Of a stretch of DNA of 43,532 nt, positions 8,389-16,690 are shown one piece after another; the first letter of the stretch is position 1, and each line of letters begins with the position of its first letter. This DNA comes from Rhodospirillaceae bacterium (GTDB lineage: Bacteria > Pseudomonadota > Alphaproteobacteria > UBA6615): NCBI GenBank assembly GCA_018702955.1, contig JABJEK010000070.1:1-43532 (forward strand), given 5' to 3'. Made by a program: the position numbers and the translations under genes. The notes beneath the pieces are model-generated. The model saw nothing but the letters and a program-made list of their open reading frames with translations, searched no databases and was not told the origin of the DNA.

Positions 8389-9677
8389 CCGCGGTCGCTG
8401 ACGACCCGCGGTCCGTCGCCCCCTGCCGTGGCGTCGGCGATCATGTCCTTGATCAGGGCACCCATGGTCTCGTCCCGTGCGGTGTTGTAGGCGGCAATCA
8501 ATTCCGCCAGCGGCGCGGTCCAGCGGGGATCTTCATCCGCGTCCAGAAAGGGCGCGCCGGGCCCATAACCGAGCGCGATGTATAAATCCGCGACCGTGAC
8601 GCCATCGAGATCGCGGACCAGCACCGGCTGGTCTTCATCCGTGCGCGCGAGATAACCCGACCCCTGCAACCGCGCCAGAACGAGGCCCAGACCAGCACCA
8701 TCGCCGCCGGTCGCATCAAGCAAAAGATCCTCATCGACCGTCTGGTTGTCGCGCGATGCCGCCAACAGACATCCGATTGTTTGCAGCGCCCGCAGCAGCG
8801 CACGCGACGGAGTTAGCGGCCCGAAATCCTCGGCGCGCCGCGCCGCAAGCCATTCGGGCCGGGTCGCGGCGACGATGGCGCCAAACAGCACGACCGCCCA
8901 GACCAGATACATCCAGATCAGGAAAACCGGCAGGGCGGCGAGCGAACCATAGACGCTCTCGAAGGTGCCGGCATTCTGCAGATAAATGCCGAATACAGCC
9001 TTCAGCACCTCGAACAGGATACCCGCAACGAGCGCGCCCAACAGGGCGTAACGCACCGCGACCCGGCGATTGGGAAGTGCCAGATACAGGATCGCGAAAC
9101 CGCCCACCGCAAACAGGAACGGCAGCATGCGCAACGCCATGTTCCGGATAACGCCGAAGTCGAGCCCCAACGGCATGAAGTTGTTCATGGCGAAGGCCGT
9201 GCTGACGGACAGGCCCGCGCCGAGCAGCAGCGGCCCGAGGGTCAGGGTCGTCCAGTATGCGATCAGGCGCATGCCGAGCGGCCGGGGTTTCTCGATTCGC
9301 CAGATGGCGTTGAACGCGGTCTCAATGGTCGACAGCAGCATGACCGCCGTCACCGCCAGCCAAACGACGCCCAGTGTGGTCAGCTCGCTGGTGTTCGATA
9401 CGAACCGGTCAACATAGGTCTCCAGCTCGCCGCCGATATGAGGTGCGGTGTAGCTCAGCACGATAGACAGCAGTTGCTGGGTCATCCCGTCGAAGACCGG
9501 GAAGGCCATCATCACCGAAAATGCGATCGCGAACAGCGGCACAATCGCCAGCAACGAGGTGTAGCTCAGGGACGCGGCGGCCACGAGGACGCGATCCTGA
9601 GAAAAGCGCCGGACCACCGTCCGGGCGAACTGAAGCTCGTCCACCAGCCTGTTGAGTCGTTTCTCGTCCATGCGCAC
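8385..9677 (-). CDS. YihY/BrkB-family inner-membrane protein
   Basis: 430 aa. The first ~290 residues are the YihY/UPF0761 domain with about six membrane segments, including ASLSYTSLLAIVPLFAIAF near residue 35, the TTLGVVWLAVTAVMLLSTIE segment and FLIWMYLVWAVVLFGAI near 260. The remaining ~140 residues are cytosolic with alternating charged and hydrophobic stretches. The family was once linked to RNase BN, but that assignment was withdrawn. Its role is unsettled; transport or envelope functions are proposed. A second in-frame ATG lies two codons in. The gene is divergent from fabI. Confidence 0.9.
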   Translation of the reverse strand: MRMDEKRLNRLVDELQFARTVVRRFSQDRVLVAAASLSYTSLLAIVPLFAIAFSVMMAFPVFDGMTQQLLSIVLSYTAPHIGGELETYVDRFVSNTSELTTLGVVWLAVTAVMLLSTIETAFNAIWRIEKPRPLGMRLIAYWTTLTLGPLLLGAGLSVSTAFAMNNFMPLGLDFGVIRNMALRMLPFLFAVGGFAILYLALPNRRVAVRYALLGALVAGILFEVLKAVFGIYLQNAGTFESVYGSLAALPVFLIWMYLVWAVVLFGAIVAATRPEWLAARRAEDFGPLTPSRALLRALQTIGCLLAASRDNQTVDEDLLLDATGGDGAGLGLVLARLQGSGYLARTDEDQPVLVRDLDGVTVADLYIALGYGPGAPFLDADEDPRWTAPLAELIAAYNTARDETMGALIKDMIADATAGGDGPRVVSDRG

Positions 9678-9748
9678 CCTCGTTCGAACCCGCTAAGCCT
9701 ATCAGAACAAACGTAAAATGCCATCTACTCCAACACGCCGCCATGGCC

Positions 9749-9776
9749 TTGCCGCACCATCCCTTTGGTGTAGGAT
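9749..9776 (+). promoter_or_regulatory. Candidate sigma-70 promoter of fabI-aroC
   Basis: TTGCCG (9749-9754) and TAGGAT (9771-9776) are separated by 16 bp. Each matches the consensus at four of six positions. Transcription would begin near 9783, giving a leader of about 35 nt before the chosen fabI ATG. Confidence 0.45.
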
Positions 9777-9816
9777 GCCGCACACACGGGGCACAAGTTC
9801 GATCAACGGGGATTTC

Positions 9817-10659
9817 ATGAGCGCTGCAACGCAACTAATGGCCGGCAAGCGCGGCCTCATCATGGGGGTCGCGAACGACCGATCCATCGCCTGGGGCATC
9901 GCCAAGATGGCGGCCGAACATGGTGCTGAACTGGCGTTCACGTTTCAGGGCGAAGCGCTGGAGAAACGCGTGCGCCCGCTTGCCGAATCCGTCGGCGGAT
10001 CGATGGTCCTGCCCTGCGACGTCACGGACGAGGCGAGCATGGATGCGGTCTTCGCGGAGATCGAAGAGACCTGGGGCAAGCTGGACTTCGTTGTCCATGC
10101 GATCGCCTACTCCGACAAGGAGGAGCTCAAGGGAAAGTATGTCGAAACCAGCCGCGCGAACTTCCAGCGCTCACTCGACATCTCCTGCTTCTCCTTCACC
10201 GATGTGTGCAAGCGCGCGTCGGCCATCATGCCCGACGGCGGCAGCCTGCTAACGCTGACCTATTACGGCGCCGAGCGGGTGATGCCTCACTACAACGTCA
10301 TGGGTGTCGCCAAGGCCGCACTCGAAGCCAGCGTGCGTTACCTGGCCGTCGATCTGGGTGGCAGCGGGATCCGGGTCAACGCGATCTCGGCAGGGCCGAT
10401 CAAGACCCTGGCCGCGAGCGGTATTGGCGATTTCCGCTACATCCTGAAATGGAACGAGCTGAACGCGCCGCTCAAGCAGAACGTCACCATCGACCAGGTG
10501 GGCGGTGCGGGGCTTTATCTGCTGAGCGATCTCGGCTCGGGCGTGACCGGCGAGACCCATCATGTCGACAGCGGCTATAACGTGGTCGGCATGGTCGCGG
10601 TGGATGCCGCAGCCGAAGTCGCCGATCTGCTCTCGGGCCTCAAGCCCGACGACGCTTAA
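9817..10659 (+). CDS. fabI: Enoyl-ACP reductase (NADH)
   Basis: FabI reduces trans-2-enoyl-ACP in the last step of each fatty-acid elongation cycle. The chosen start MSAATQLMAGKRGL (280 aa) has GGGG about 6 nt upstream. An open frame from 9718 would add 33 residues that cross the likely promoter, so I reject it. The modified Rossmann motif is GVANDRSIAWG, the acyl-binding region includes VHAIAYSDKEEL, and the catalytic Tyr and Lys are in HYNVMGVAK (Y-x6-K). The C-terminal GETHHVDSGYN is typical. aroC follows 27 bp downstream. Confidence 0.96.
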   Translation: MSAATQLMAGKRGLIMGVANDRSIAWGIAKMAAEHGAELAFTFQGEALEKRVRPLAESVGGSMVLPCDVTDEASMDAVFAEIEETWGKLDFVVHAIAYSDKEELKGKYVETSRANFQRSLDISCFSFTDVCKRASAIMPDGGSLLTLTYYGAERVMPHYNVMGVAKAALEASVRYLAVDLGGSGIRVNAISAGPIKTLAASGIGDFRYILKWNELNAPLKQNVTIDQVGGAGLYLLSDLGSGVTGETHHVDSGYNVVGMVAVDAAAEVADLLSGLKPDDA

Positions 10660-10686
10660 GCAACCGCCCAACCAAGGAGCAACGTC

Positions 10687-11805
10687 ATGGCCGGCAACAG
10701 CTTCGGCCAGATTTTCCGGTTCACAACCTGGGGCGAAAGCCACGGGCCCGCCATCGGCGTCGTCGTCGATGGGGTGCCGCCGCGTGTGCCCTTCGCCGAG
10801 GCCGACATTCAGGGCTGGCTCGACAAGCGTCGCCCCGGCCAGTCTCGCTTCACGACCCAGCGCAAGGAACCGGACGCGGTGAAAATCATGTCGGGCGTGT
10901 TCGAGGGCCAGACAACCGGCGCGCCGGTCTCGATGATGATCGAGAATGTGGACGCGCGCTCGAAGGACTATTCCGAGATCGCCCAGAAATACCGGCCGGG
11001 CCACGCCGACTACACCTATGATGCCAAATATGGCATCCGCGACTATCGCGGCGGCGGGCGCTCATCGGCGCGCGAGACCGCAAGCCGTGTGGCCGCAGGC
11101 GCACTTGCACGAAAAGTCATCGAGCATCTCATCCCCGGCGGCGTCACCCTGCGCGGCGCACTGGTGCAGGTCGGCACGATGGCCATCGACCGGGCCAACT
11201 GGGACTGGGACGTGATCGGGGATAACCCGTTCTGGTGCCCCGACTCCAAGATGGCCGGCCAGTGGGAAGAATATCTCGACGAGATCCGCAACGCGGGCTC
11301 ATCGGTCGGCGCGGTCATAGAAGTCGTCGCTGAAGGCCTGCCGGTCGGGTTGGGCGAGCCGATCTACGGCAAGATCGATTCCGATCTGGCGGCAGCCATG
11401 CTGACGATCAACGCCGTCAAAGGCGTGGAGATCGGCGCCGGGATGGGCGCCGCCGCACTCACCGGCGAGGAAAATGCAGACGAAATGCGCATGGACGGCA
11501 ACGGCGTCGCGTTCGGCTCCAACCATGCCGGCGGCGTGCTCGGCGGCATCACCACCGGGCAGAACCTGGTGGTGCGCTTCGCGGTGAAGCCGACCAGCTC
11601 GATCCTCACACCGCGCGATACGGTCAGCCGCGACGGCGACGATACCGACATCTCCACCAAGGGCCGCCACGACCCTTGTGTGGGCATCCGCGCCGTACCT
11701 GTGGGCGAGGCCATGATGGCGTGTGTGATCGCCGACCATCTGCTGCGCCACCGCGCCCAGATCGGCACCTTCGAGTCCCAGGCCCCCCACGCCAACAAGG
11801 ACTAG
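10687..11805 (+). CDS. aroC: Chorismate synthase
   Basis: Converts 5-enolpyruvylshikimate-3-phosphate to chorismate using reduced FMN, the last shared step of aromatic amino-acid synthesis. The family signatures are all present: GESHGPAIG near the N-terminus, RPGHADYT and [11 protein letters not shown] in the middle, and [18 protein letters not shown] near the end. At 372 aa it has the usual length. AAGGAGC lies 6 nt before the ATG. It is in an apparent two-gene operon with fabI. A double-hairpin repeat lies just after the stop. Confidence 0.97.
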   Translation: MAGNSFGQIFRFTTWGESHGPAIGVVVDGVPPRVPFAEADIQGWLDKRRPGQSRFTTQRKEPDAVKIMSGVFEGQTTGAPVSMMIENVDARSKDYSEIAQKYRPGHADYTYDAKYGIRDYRGGGRSSARETASRVAAGALARKVIEHLIPGGVTLRGALVQVGTMAIDRANWDWDVIGDNPFWCPDSKMAGQWEEYLDEIRNAGSSVGAVIEVVAEGLPVGLGEPIYGKIDSDLAAAMLTINAVKGVEIGAGMGAAALTGEENADEMRMDGNGVAFGSNHAGGVLGGITTGQNLVVRFAVKPTSSILTPRDTVSRDGDDTDISTKGRHDPCVGIRAVPVGEAMMACVIADHLLRHRAQIGTFESQAPHANKD

Positions 11806-11820
11806 ACGGTTATTCTTCAC

Positions 11821-11895
11821 CGTCATGCCCGGACTTGATCCGGGCATCTCGTTTCGGTCTGTGTCGAGATACGCGGATCAAGTCCGCGTATGACG
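11821..11895. repeat. Double-hairpin palindromic repeat after aroC
   Basis: The two 31-nt arms (11821-11851 and 11865-11895) are imperfect reverse complements of each other. Each arm folds on itself: ATGCCCGGA pairs with TCCGGGCAT in the left arm, and ATACGCGGA pairs with TCCGCGTAT in the right, both with 9-bp stems and 5-nt loops (CTTGA and TCAAG). The few positions that differ between arms change in pairs, so each local stem stays perfect. Elements of this type are dispersed in alphaproteobacterial genomes. It could also serve as a transcription end for aroC. Confidence 0.75.
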
Positions 11896-11897
11896 CA

Positions 11898-11927
11898 TTG
11901 GTGGCGGACCATTGCCCCGCCTATAAT
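11898..11927 (+). promoter_or_regulatory. Candidate promoter for the AhpD-like gene
   Basis: A perfect TATAAT (11922-11927) lies 18 bp after TTGGTG (11898-11903), a weak -35. The -35 begins 3 bp after the palindromic repeat. Transcription would begin near 11934, about 30 nt before the chosen ATG. Confidence 0.5.
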
Positions 11928-11964
11928 CAGCCAAAATCAACATCGACCCTTCCGGAGTTTATCC

Positions 11965-12588
11965 ATGGCCAAGAAGCGCGAAACACCCGATCAGCTGCAG
12001 CACGTCTCGAAGCTACCGATCCCCGACCCCGACGGCCTGCCGGAGGACCTGCAGAAATACATGCGCATCTGTCAGGAGAAGCTCGGCCTGATCCCCAACG
12101 TGATCCGCGCCTTCTCGCTCCGACCCGAGAAACTCCGCACGTTCATCGGCAAGTATAACGAGCTGATGCTCGGCGAGGACGCGCTCCTCTCGCGGCTGGA
12201 CCGCGAGATGATTGCCGTGGTCGTGTCATCCCACAATCACTGCGTTTACTGCATCACGTCCCACAGCCAGGCCGTGCGCGAGCTGTCCGACGACCCGGTG
12301 CTGGGCGATATCCTGATGATCAATTATCGCGAGGCGAACCTGACCGAACGCCAGCGCGCGATGCTCGACTATGCCTGGAAGCTCACGGCCGACCCGGCCA
12401 AAACGGGAGACGCCGACCGGCAGCTGCTGGTCGATGCGGGCTTCACCCCGGAAGACATCTTCGAGATCACCGACACGACGGCGTACTTCAATTACACCAA
12501 CCGGATGACCCATGGGCTGGGGATGCTGCCGAACGAGGAATATTTCGGCATGAACCGCCTGCCCGACCCGGGCCTCCACGACAAGTAG
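11965..12588 (+). CDS. AhpD-like peroxidase-related protein
   Basis: 207 aa from ATG 11965, which has GGAG about 7 nt upstream; the frame from 11890 would cross the TATAAT box, so I reject it. Residues about 70-115 form the carboxymuconolactone decarboxylase/AhpD fold with the redox pair CVYC followed by ITSHSQ. This matches the 'uncharacterised peroxidase-related enzyme' group of the superfamily. Such proteins are thiol-based reductants or peroxidases, but the partner is unknown. The C-terminal region (MTHGLGMLPNEEYFGM) is also typical of the group. No signal peptide is visible. Probably monocistronic. Confidence 0.88.
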   Translation: MAKKRETPDQLQHVSKLPIPDPDGLPEDLQKYMRICQEKLGLIPNVIRAFSLRPEKLRTFIGKYNELMLGEDALLSRLDREMIAVVVSSHNHCVYCITSHSQAVRELSDDPVLGDILMINYREANLTERQRAMLDYAWKLTADPAKTGDADRQLLVDAGFTPEDIFEITDTTAYFNYTNRMTHGLGMLPNEEYFGMNRLPDPGLHDK

Positions 12589-12608
12589 GCGGCGTAGGTT
12601 TCACTGGC

Positions 12609-12702
12609 CCTTCGTGACGCCCGCTGCGCGGGCTCCTCAGGGTGAGGGTAATTTTCTGAAAACCTCATGCTGAGGAACGCTCCGCAGGAGCGCGTCTCGA
12701 AG
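12609..12702. repeat. Large palindromic repeat of two paired-hairpin arms
   Basis: The left arm (12609-12647) and right arm (12663-12702) are inverted copies. Each arm holds two small hairpins. On the left they are GCCCGC/GCGGGC and CCTCA/TGAGG. On the right they are CCTCA/TGAGG and CGCTCC/GGAGCG, most with 3-nt loops. The layout is that of dispersed alphaproteobacterial intergenic repeats. It sits between the convergent AhpD-like and RNA methyltransferase genes and could end both transcripts. Confidence 0.7.
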
Positions 12703-12717
12703 TACGCATGACGAGGA

Positions 12718-14013
12718 TTAGCGCGAAAACACCGCGACGAGTTCCACATGCCCGGACCAGACGAACTGGTCCACCGGCGTGATCCGTTCCAGCGTATAAC
12801 CGCCCTCGGTCAGGGTAAGTGCGTCGCGCGCGAAGGTCATCGGATTACATGACACCGCGACAACCCTTGCCGCATCCGTCTGCGCAATTTCCTCGGCCTG
12901 GGCCGCAGCCCCCGCGCGCGGCGGGTCGAAGACAATCGTCTCGATACGCCTGAACTCCGCCGCAGCCATCGGCTGACGCACCAGATCGCGCTGCGCTGCC
13001 ATCACCTGGCCACCGAATCCGGCGGTCCCGGCGGCGCGGGCCAACGCCGCTATAGCGGCACTATCACCATCAACGGCCATGACCTTTGCACCGGCAGCGG
13101 CCAGCGGCAGGGCGAAGGTGCCCACCCCGCAATACAGGTCGGCCACGCGTGAGCCTTGGGAGGCCTCCACCACCAACGCCGACAGAACCTTCTCCGCTTC
13201 GGCGCTCGCCTGCAGGAACACACCCGGCGGTATCTCCACCGGCACGCCCGAGAGCTCCAGCACCGGCGTCCGGTGCAAGGCCACCGGCTCGATCTCGTCC
13301 CGACCGGTTCCTTCCAGTTGCCATGCAACCCGCGCGAGGCCTTGCGCGTCGGCGAACATGGCCAGCGCCATGCTGGCATCCGGGCCCGGCTCGTGGGCGG
13401 CCACGATCAGCACGTCGAAACCGTTGTCGGCGAGGGTCACCGAGACATCCCAGCGCGCGCCGGGCGGCACGATGTCGGCCAGCACCTCGCGCAACTTCGG
13501 CACCAGCGCCATCAGCTCCGGGTGCAGGATCAGGCATTCTTCCAGCTCGACCACATGGCGGCTGGCACGGGTGTGGAACCCGAAGAAGGTCTTCGAATCC
13601 CGCGCGCGCGGCCGGAACGCGGCAAAGGTCGCGCGGCGGCGCCCGGCGTTCTTGGTCGCAATCAAGGGTGCGACAAGCTCCGGGTCGAACCCGACCCTCT
13701 GGATGGCGTTGGTCACCAGTTCCCGTTTCCAGGCGTGATACGCATCGAGCGCCAGATGCTGGACGCTGCAACCGCCACAGGTCGCGAAGTGGCGGCATGG
13801 CGGCGCGGTCCTGTCATTTGATGGCGTAACAATCTCCAGCAGTTTCGCCTCGAGCCCGTCGCCACGCTTGTTACCCGGGCGCACCCGCACCTGCTCGCCC
13901 GGCAGCGCGCCGGCGATATAGAGGCGCCCCCGTTCCCGGCCGCCCGGGTTCTTGGCGATCCCGTCGCCGCGCGGGCCCAAGGCCTCGATCTCAACCGTCA
14001 CTTCATCCGTCAT
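12718..14013 (-). CDS. RlmC/RlmD/TrmA-type RNA uracil-C5 methyltransferase
   Basis: 431-aa SAM-dependent RNA methyltransferase. An N-terminal TRAM-like region (VEIEALGPRGDGIAKN to about residue 60) precedes an iron-sulfur cluster site, CRHFATCGGC, whose fourth Cys is probably in ELEECLILHP. The C-terminal methyltransferase domain has ADLYCGVGTFALPLA, FDPPRAG and the catalytic cysteine in VSCNPMTFARD. Family members make 5-methyluridine in 23S rRNA or tRNA; the exact position is not decided here. Its start overlaps the end of tlyA by 11 bp, so the two form an operon. Confidence 0.92.
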   Translation of the reverse strand: MTDEVTVEIEALGPRGDGIAKNPGGRERGRLYIAGALPGEQVRVRPGNKRGDGLEAKLLEIVTPSNDRTAPPCRHFATCGGCSVQHLALDAYHAWKRELVTNAIQRVGFDPELVAPLIATKNAGRRRATFAAFRPRARDSKTFFGFHTRASRHVVELEECLILHPELMALVPKLREVLADIVPPGARWDVSVTLADNGFDVLIVAAHEPGPDASMALAMFADAQGLARVAWQLEGTGRDEIEPVALHRTPVLELSGVPVEIPPGVFLQASAEAEKVLSALVVEASQGSRVADLYCGVGTFALPLAAAGAKVMAVDGDSAAIAALARAAGTAGFGGQVMAAQRDLVRQPMAAAEFRRIETIVFDPPRAGAAAQAEEIAQTDAARVVAVSCNPMTFARDALTLTEGGYTLERITPVDQFVWSGHVELVAVFSR

Positions 14014-14776
14014 AAACTGCCCCGATCAGAAATTCCTTGTTGCCCTCAGGGCCCGTGATCGGGCTCTCGGCCAGCCCAATCACCCGCCAGCCGGACAACC
14101 CACCGAGCCAGCCACGGATGCGTTCGCAGACCGCCGCGTGCAACGCCGGGTCGCGGACCACGCCCTTCTTGCCGACATCGGCCTTGCCGACCTCGAACTG
14201 GGGCTTGATCAGCGCCACCAGCCGCGCACCCGGTGCCGCCAGGGCCATGGATGCAGGCAGCACGGTCTGGAGACCGATGAAGCTCGCATCACAGACGATC
14301 GCGTCGACCGGTTCGGGGATGTGTTCCGCCGTCAGGTGCCGCGCGTTGGTCTTTTCCAACACGACTACCCGTTCGTCATTGCGCAGGCGCCAGGCGAACT
14401 GCCCGTGGCCCACATCGACGGCGTAGACCCGCGCAGCGCCGCGCGACAGCAGCACATCGGTGAAGCCGCCCGTCGAGGCGCCCACATCGATGGCGACGGC
14501 GCCGGTCATGTCTATGCCCAGCTCATCCAGCGCATGATCAAGCTTCAGCCCGCCCCGGCTGACCCAGGGATGGTCCTGGCCGCGCAGTTCCAGCGGCGCG
14601 TCGTCGGCGATGCTCTCGCCCGCCTTCTCGACCCGGCGTTCGCCCGAGAAGATCTTGCCCGCCAGAATCAACGCCTGGGCGCGGGTACGCGTTTCCACGA
14701 GACCGCGCTCCACCAGCGCCACGTCGGCGCGGGTCTTTGGCGATTTCTTCTGCGGAGATGTCTTTTGCTGTGCCAC
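14003..14776 (-). CDS. tlyA: TlyA-family rRNA 2'-O-methyltransferase
   Basis: 257 aa. Residues about 15-60 are an S4 RNA-binding domain (RADVALVERGLVETRTRAQ). The rest is an FtsJ-like Rossmann methyltransferase with motif I VDVGASTGGFTD, then YAVDVGHGQ, VCDASFIGLQ and LIKPQFEVGK. TlyA proteins methylate cytidine 2'-OH in rRNA; 'hemolysin' is an old name. In related genomes tlyA often lies directly downstream of dxs. Here about 9.6 kb of other genes separate it from dxs, which is on the same strand. Confidence 0.93.
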   Translation of the reverse strand: MAQQKTSPQKKSPKTRADVALVERGLVETRTRAQALILAGKIFSGERRVEKAGESIADDAPLELRGQDHPWVSRGGLKLDHALDELGIDMTGAVAIDVGASTGGFTDVLLSRGAARVYAVDVGHGQFAWRLRNDERVVVLEKTNARHLTAEHIPEPVDAIVCDASFIGLQTVLPASMALAAPGARLVALIKPQFEVGKADVGKKGVVRDPALHAAVCERIRGWLGGLSGWRVIGLAESPITGPEGNKEFLIGAVYDG

Positions 14777-14801
14777 CGGGAGGGATTAGCACGAATAATG
14801 C

Positions 14802-14864
14802 GGGTGGGTCACAGACCCACCCCTACAAGGGTTCAAAACGTAGGGGCGGGTTTCAAACCCGCCC
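14802..14864. repeat. Hairpin repeat, copy 1, beside the hydantoinase genes
   Basis: Hairpin one is GGGTGGGTC pairing with GACCCACCC (14802-14822). Hairpin two is GGGCGGGTTT pairing with AAACCCGCCC around a single C (14844-14864). Between them CCCCTAC and GTAGGGG form an alternative inner stem. A second copy in the same orientation lies at 18771-18837, at the other end of the hydantoinase pair. Copies differ by paired C/T and G/A changes that keep the stems intact. Confidence 0.75.
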
Positions 14865-14875
14865 GCGAATCTGCG

Positions 14876-16690
14876 TTACCCGCGCAATCGCTTCGTCTCG
14901 GCCTCGTCGATCTCCAGATCGTCGGTCAGTGCCACGCCATAGCGTGCACGCGCCGCTTCGCGCGACACATAGCCGTCGATGACATCATCGCGGACACGTT
15001 CGACATCGCGTTCGATCGCCGGCCCGTAGCCGCCGCCGCCGTCGGCGAGATAGAGGATCTCGTCGCCCACCCCGAACTCGCCGCGATACATGCCGACATG
15101 TTTTTGCATGGGATCGGTGTTGCCCCAGACGGAATCATTGTCGGAATAAACGACGATGTCGCGGGCCCAGCGTTCCTCCCAATCCGGGTCATCGGGGTTG
15201 GGTTTGAGAATCCCCACATTCATCGGCCCGGCCTCACCCCCCTCGAGGCCCCAACCCGGGGTCTTGGATTTCTTCAGGATCGTCAACGCGCCGAAACCAT
15301 CAAGAAAACGGAAGTTACGCACGGTGCCCAGGCCACCTCGGTTACGACCCGGCCCGCCGGAATCCTGCCGCAGGCCCGATTCCGTGACCATCACCGGCAG
15401 GCGCGACTCCAGCACCTCGACCGGCACGTTCTTGAGCGTGCATTGGGAGATGTGGTGGGTGGCGTTCATCCCGTCCATGTCGGCGCGCGCGCCCCAGCCG
15501 ACCCCGGCATTGGTCTGATGCCAGACCTGGCGCTTGGTGTAGGGCTCGACCCCATAGAAGCCCGGGTCGCCCAGATCGCCGCCCGAGCTGGCCGGGATCG
15601 CCTCGGGCATGGCCTCGGCCAGCGCCTTGTAGATGGTCTCGATCGCGACCACGCTCGCCCAGATGGTGAACACCGGCGCGGGATAGACCGCGTGGAACAG
15701 GTTGCCCTCGGGCGCGATCACCTTGATCGGCCGGAACTGGCCGCCGTTGGACGGCTCGTCCGGCGTGGTCAGGGACTTGAAGACGATCCGGCACACCGAA
15801 TGGGTCATGCCGAAGGCCAGATTGATCGGCCCGCGCACCCGGTCGCTGGACCCCGAAAAATCAACCGCCATCCCGTCATCGTCGAGCGTGACCTTCACAT
15901 GAACCCGCACCATCCGGTCCCGGTCCACGCCGTCATTGTCCATCCAGTTTTCCGCTTCCCAAGTGCCCTTCGGTAGTTCCTTGAGGGCCTCGCGGGCCTG
16001 TTCCTCGCCCACATCCAGGAACCGATCGATCGCCGCCTCGACGGTGGGCTCGCCATATTTGGCGTAGAGCTCCTCCATCCGTTCGCAGCCGACCCGCAAC
16101 GAGGCGATCTCGGCATTCATGTCGCCCATGATCGTGATCGGCGCACGGGAGTTGGCACGCATGATCCGCAACGCAGTCTCGTTCGGCTTCCCGCCCTCGA
16201 TGATCTTGATCCCGGGGATCATCAGGCCTTCCTGATGGATCGTGGTTGAATCGAGGATGTAGCCGGCATCCTTGCCGCCGATATCGGTCCAGTGGGCGCG
16301 CACGCAGGTGTAGGCGACCAGGGCACCTTCATGGAACGCGCCCTGCACGAGGATCGCGTCATTGGTGTGTGCGCCCGTCACATAGGGGACGTTCATCATC
16401 AGGACGTCACCCGGACCCAGATCGTCGAACAGGCCCATGTCGCGGCACTTCAAGACCGCGTATTCGTTGGCGCCGAGGAACACCGACAGGCCGGTCGAAT
16501 CCCCGAGTAGCCGGAGCTCGCGATCGAAGATCGAAAGCCCGTAATCGTTGATCTCATAGATGATCGTCGAATAGGCGGTGCGCACCAGAGTGCGCTCCAT
16601 CTCGCGCGCCGCAGAGACGATATAATGGCGGATCACCTCGATGGTCGCGGCGTCCACGGTTTCAGCCTTCTGAGTGGGTGCGGCGCTCAT
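14876..16690 (-). CDS. hyuB: Hydantoinase B / oxoprolinase family subunit
   Basis: 604 aa, typical of HyuB (N-methylhydantoinase B / acetophenone carboxylase-like) subunits. Family landmarks are IEVIRHYIVSAAREMERTLVRTAYS at the N-terminus, VLMMNVPYVTGAHTNDA, FSGSSDRVRGPINLA, and the Gly-rich QDSGGPGRNRGGLGT and ADGGGGYG near the C-terminus. With HyuA it forms an ATP-dependent enzyme that opens cyclic amides (hydantoins, 5-oxoproline) or carboxylates ketones; the substrate is unknown. Its start overlaps the hyuA stop by 4 bp. A hairpin repeat lies just downstream. Confidence 0.93.
   Translation of the reverse strand: MSAAPTQKAETVDAATIEVIRHYIVSAAREMERTLVRTAYSTIIYEINDYGLSIFDRELRLLGDSTGLSVFLGANEYAVLKCRDMGLFDDLGPGDVLMMNVPYVTGAHTNDAILVQGAFHEGALVAYTCVRAHWTDIGGKDAGYILDSTTIHQEGLMIPGIKIIEGGKPNETALRIMRANSRAPITIMGDMNAEIASLRVGCERMEELYAKYGEPTVEAAIDRFLDVGEEQAREALKELPKGTWEAENWMDNDGVDRDRMVRVHVKVTLDDDGMAVDFSGSSDRVRGPINLAFGMTHSVCRIVFKSLTTPDEPSNGGQFRPIKVIAPEGNLFHAVYPAPVFTIWASVVAIETIYKALAEAMPEAIPASSGGDLGDPGFYGVEPYTKRQVWHQTNAGVGWGARADMDGMNATHHISQCTLKNVPVEVLESRLPVMVTESGLRQDSGGPGRNRGGLGTVRNFRFLDGFGALTILKKSKTPGWGLEGGEAGPMNVGILKPNPDDPDWEERWARDIVVYSDNDSVWGNTDPMQKHVGMYRGEFGVGDEILYLADGGGGYGPAIERDVERVRDDVIDGYVSREAARARYGVALTDDLEIDEAETKRLRG

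Noticed and set aside
14802..14864. CRISPR array from the repeated hairpin units
   Set aside because: Only two units per copy, no regular spacers, and no cas genes.
13952..15976. A 674-codon plus-strand open frame
   Set aside because: It lies opposite the RNA methyltransferase, tlyA and hyuB genes, which have clear family motifs. Long antisense frames are common at this GC content.
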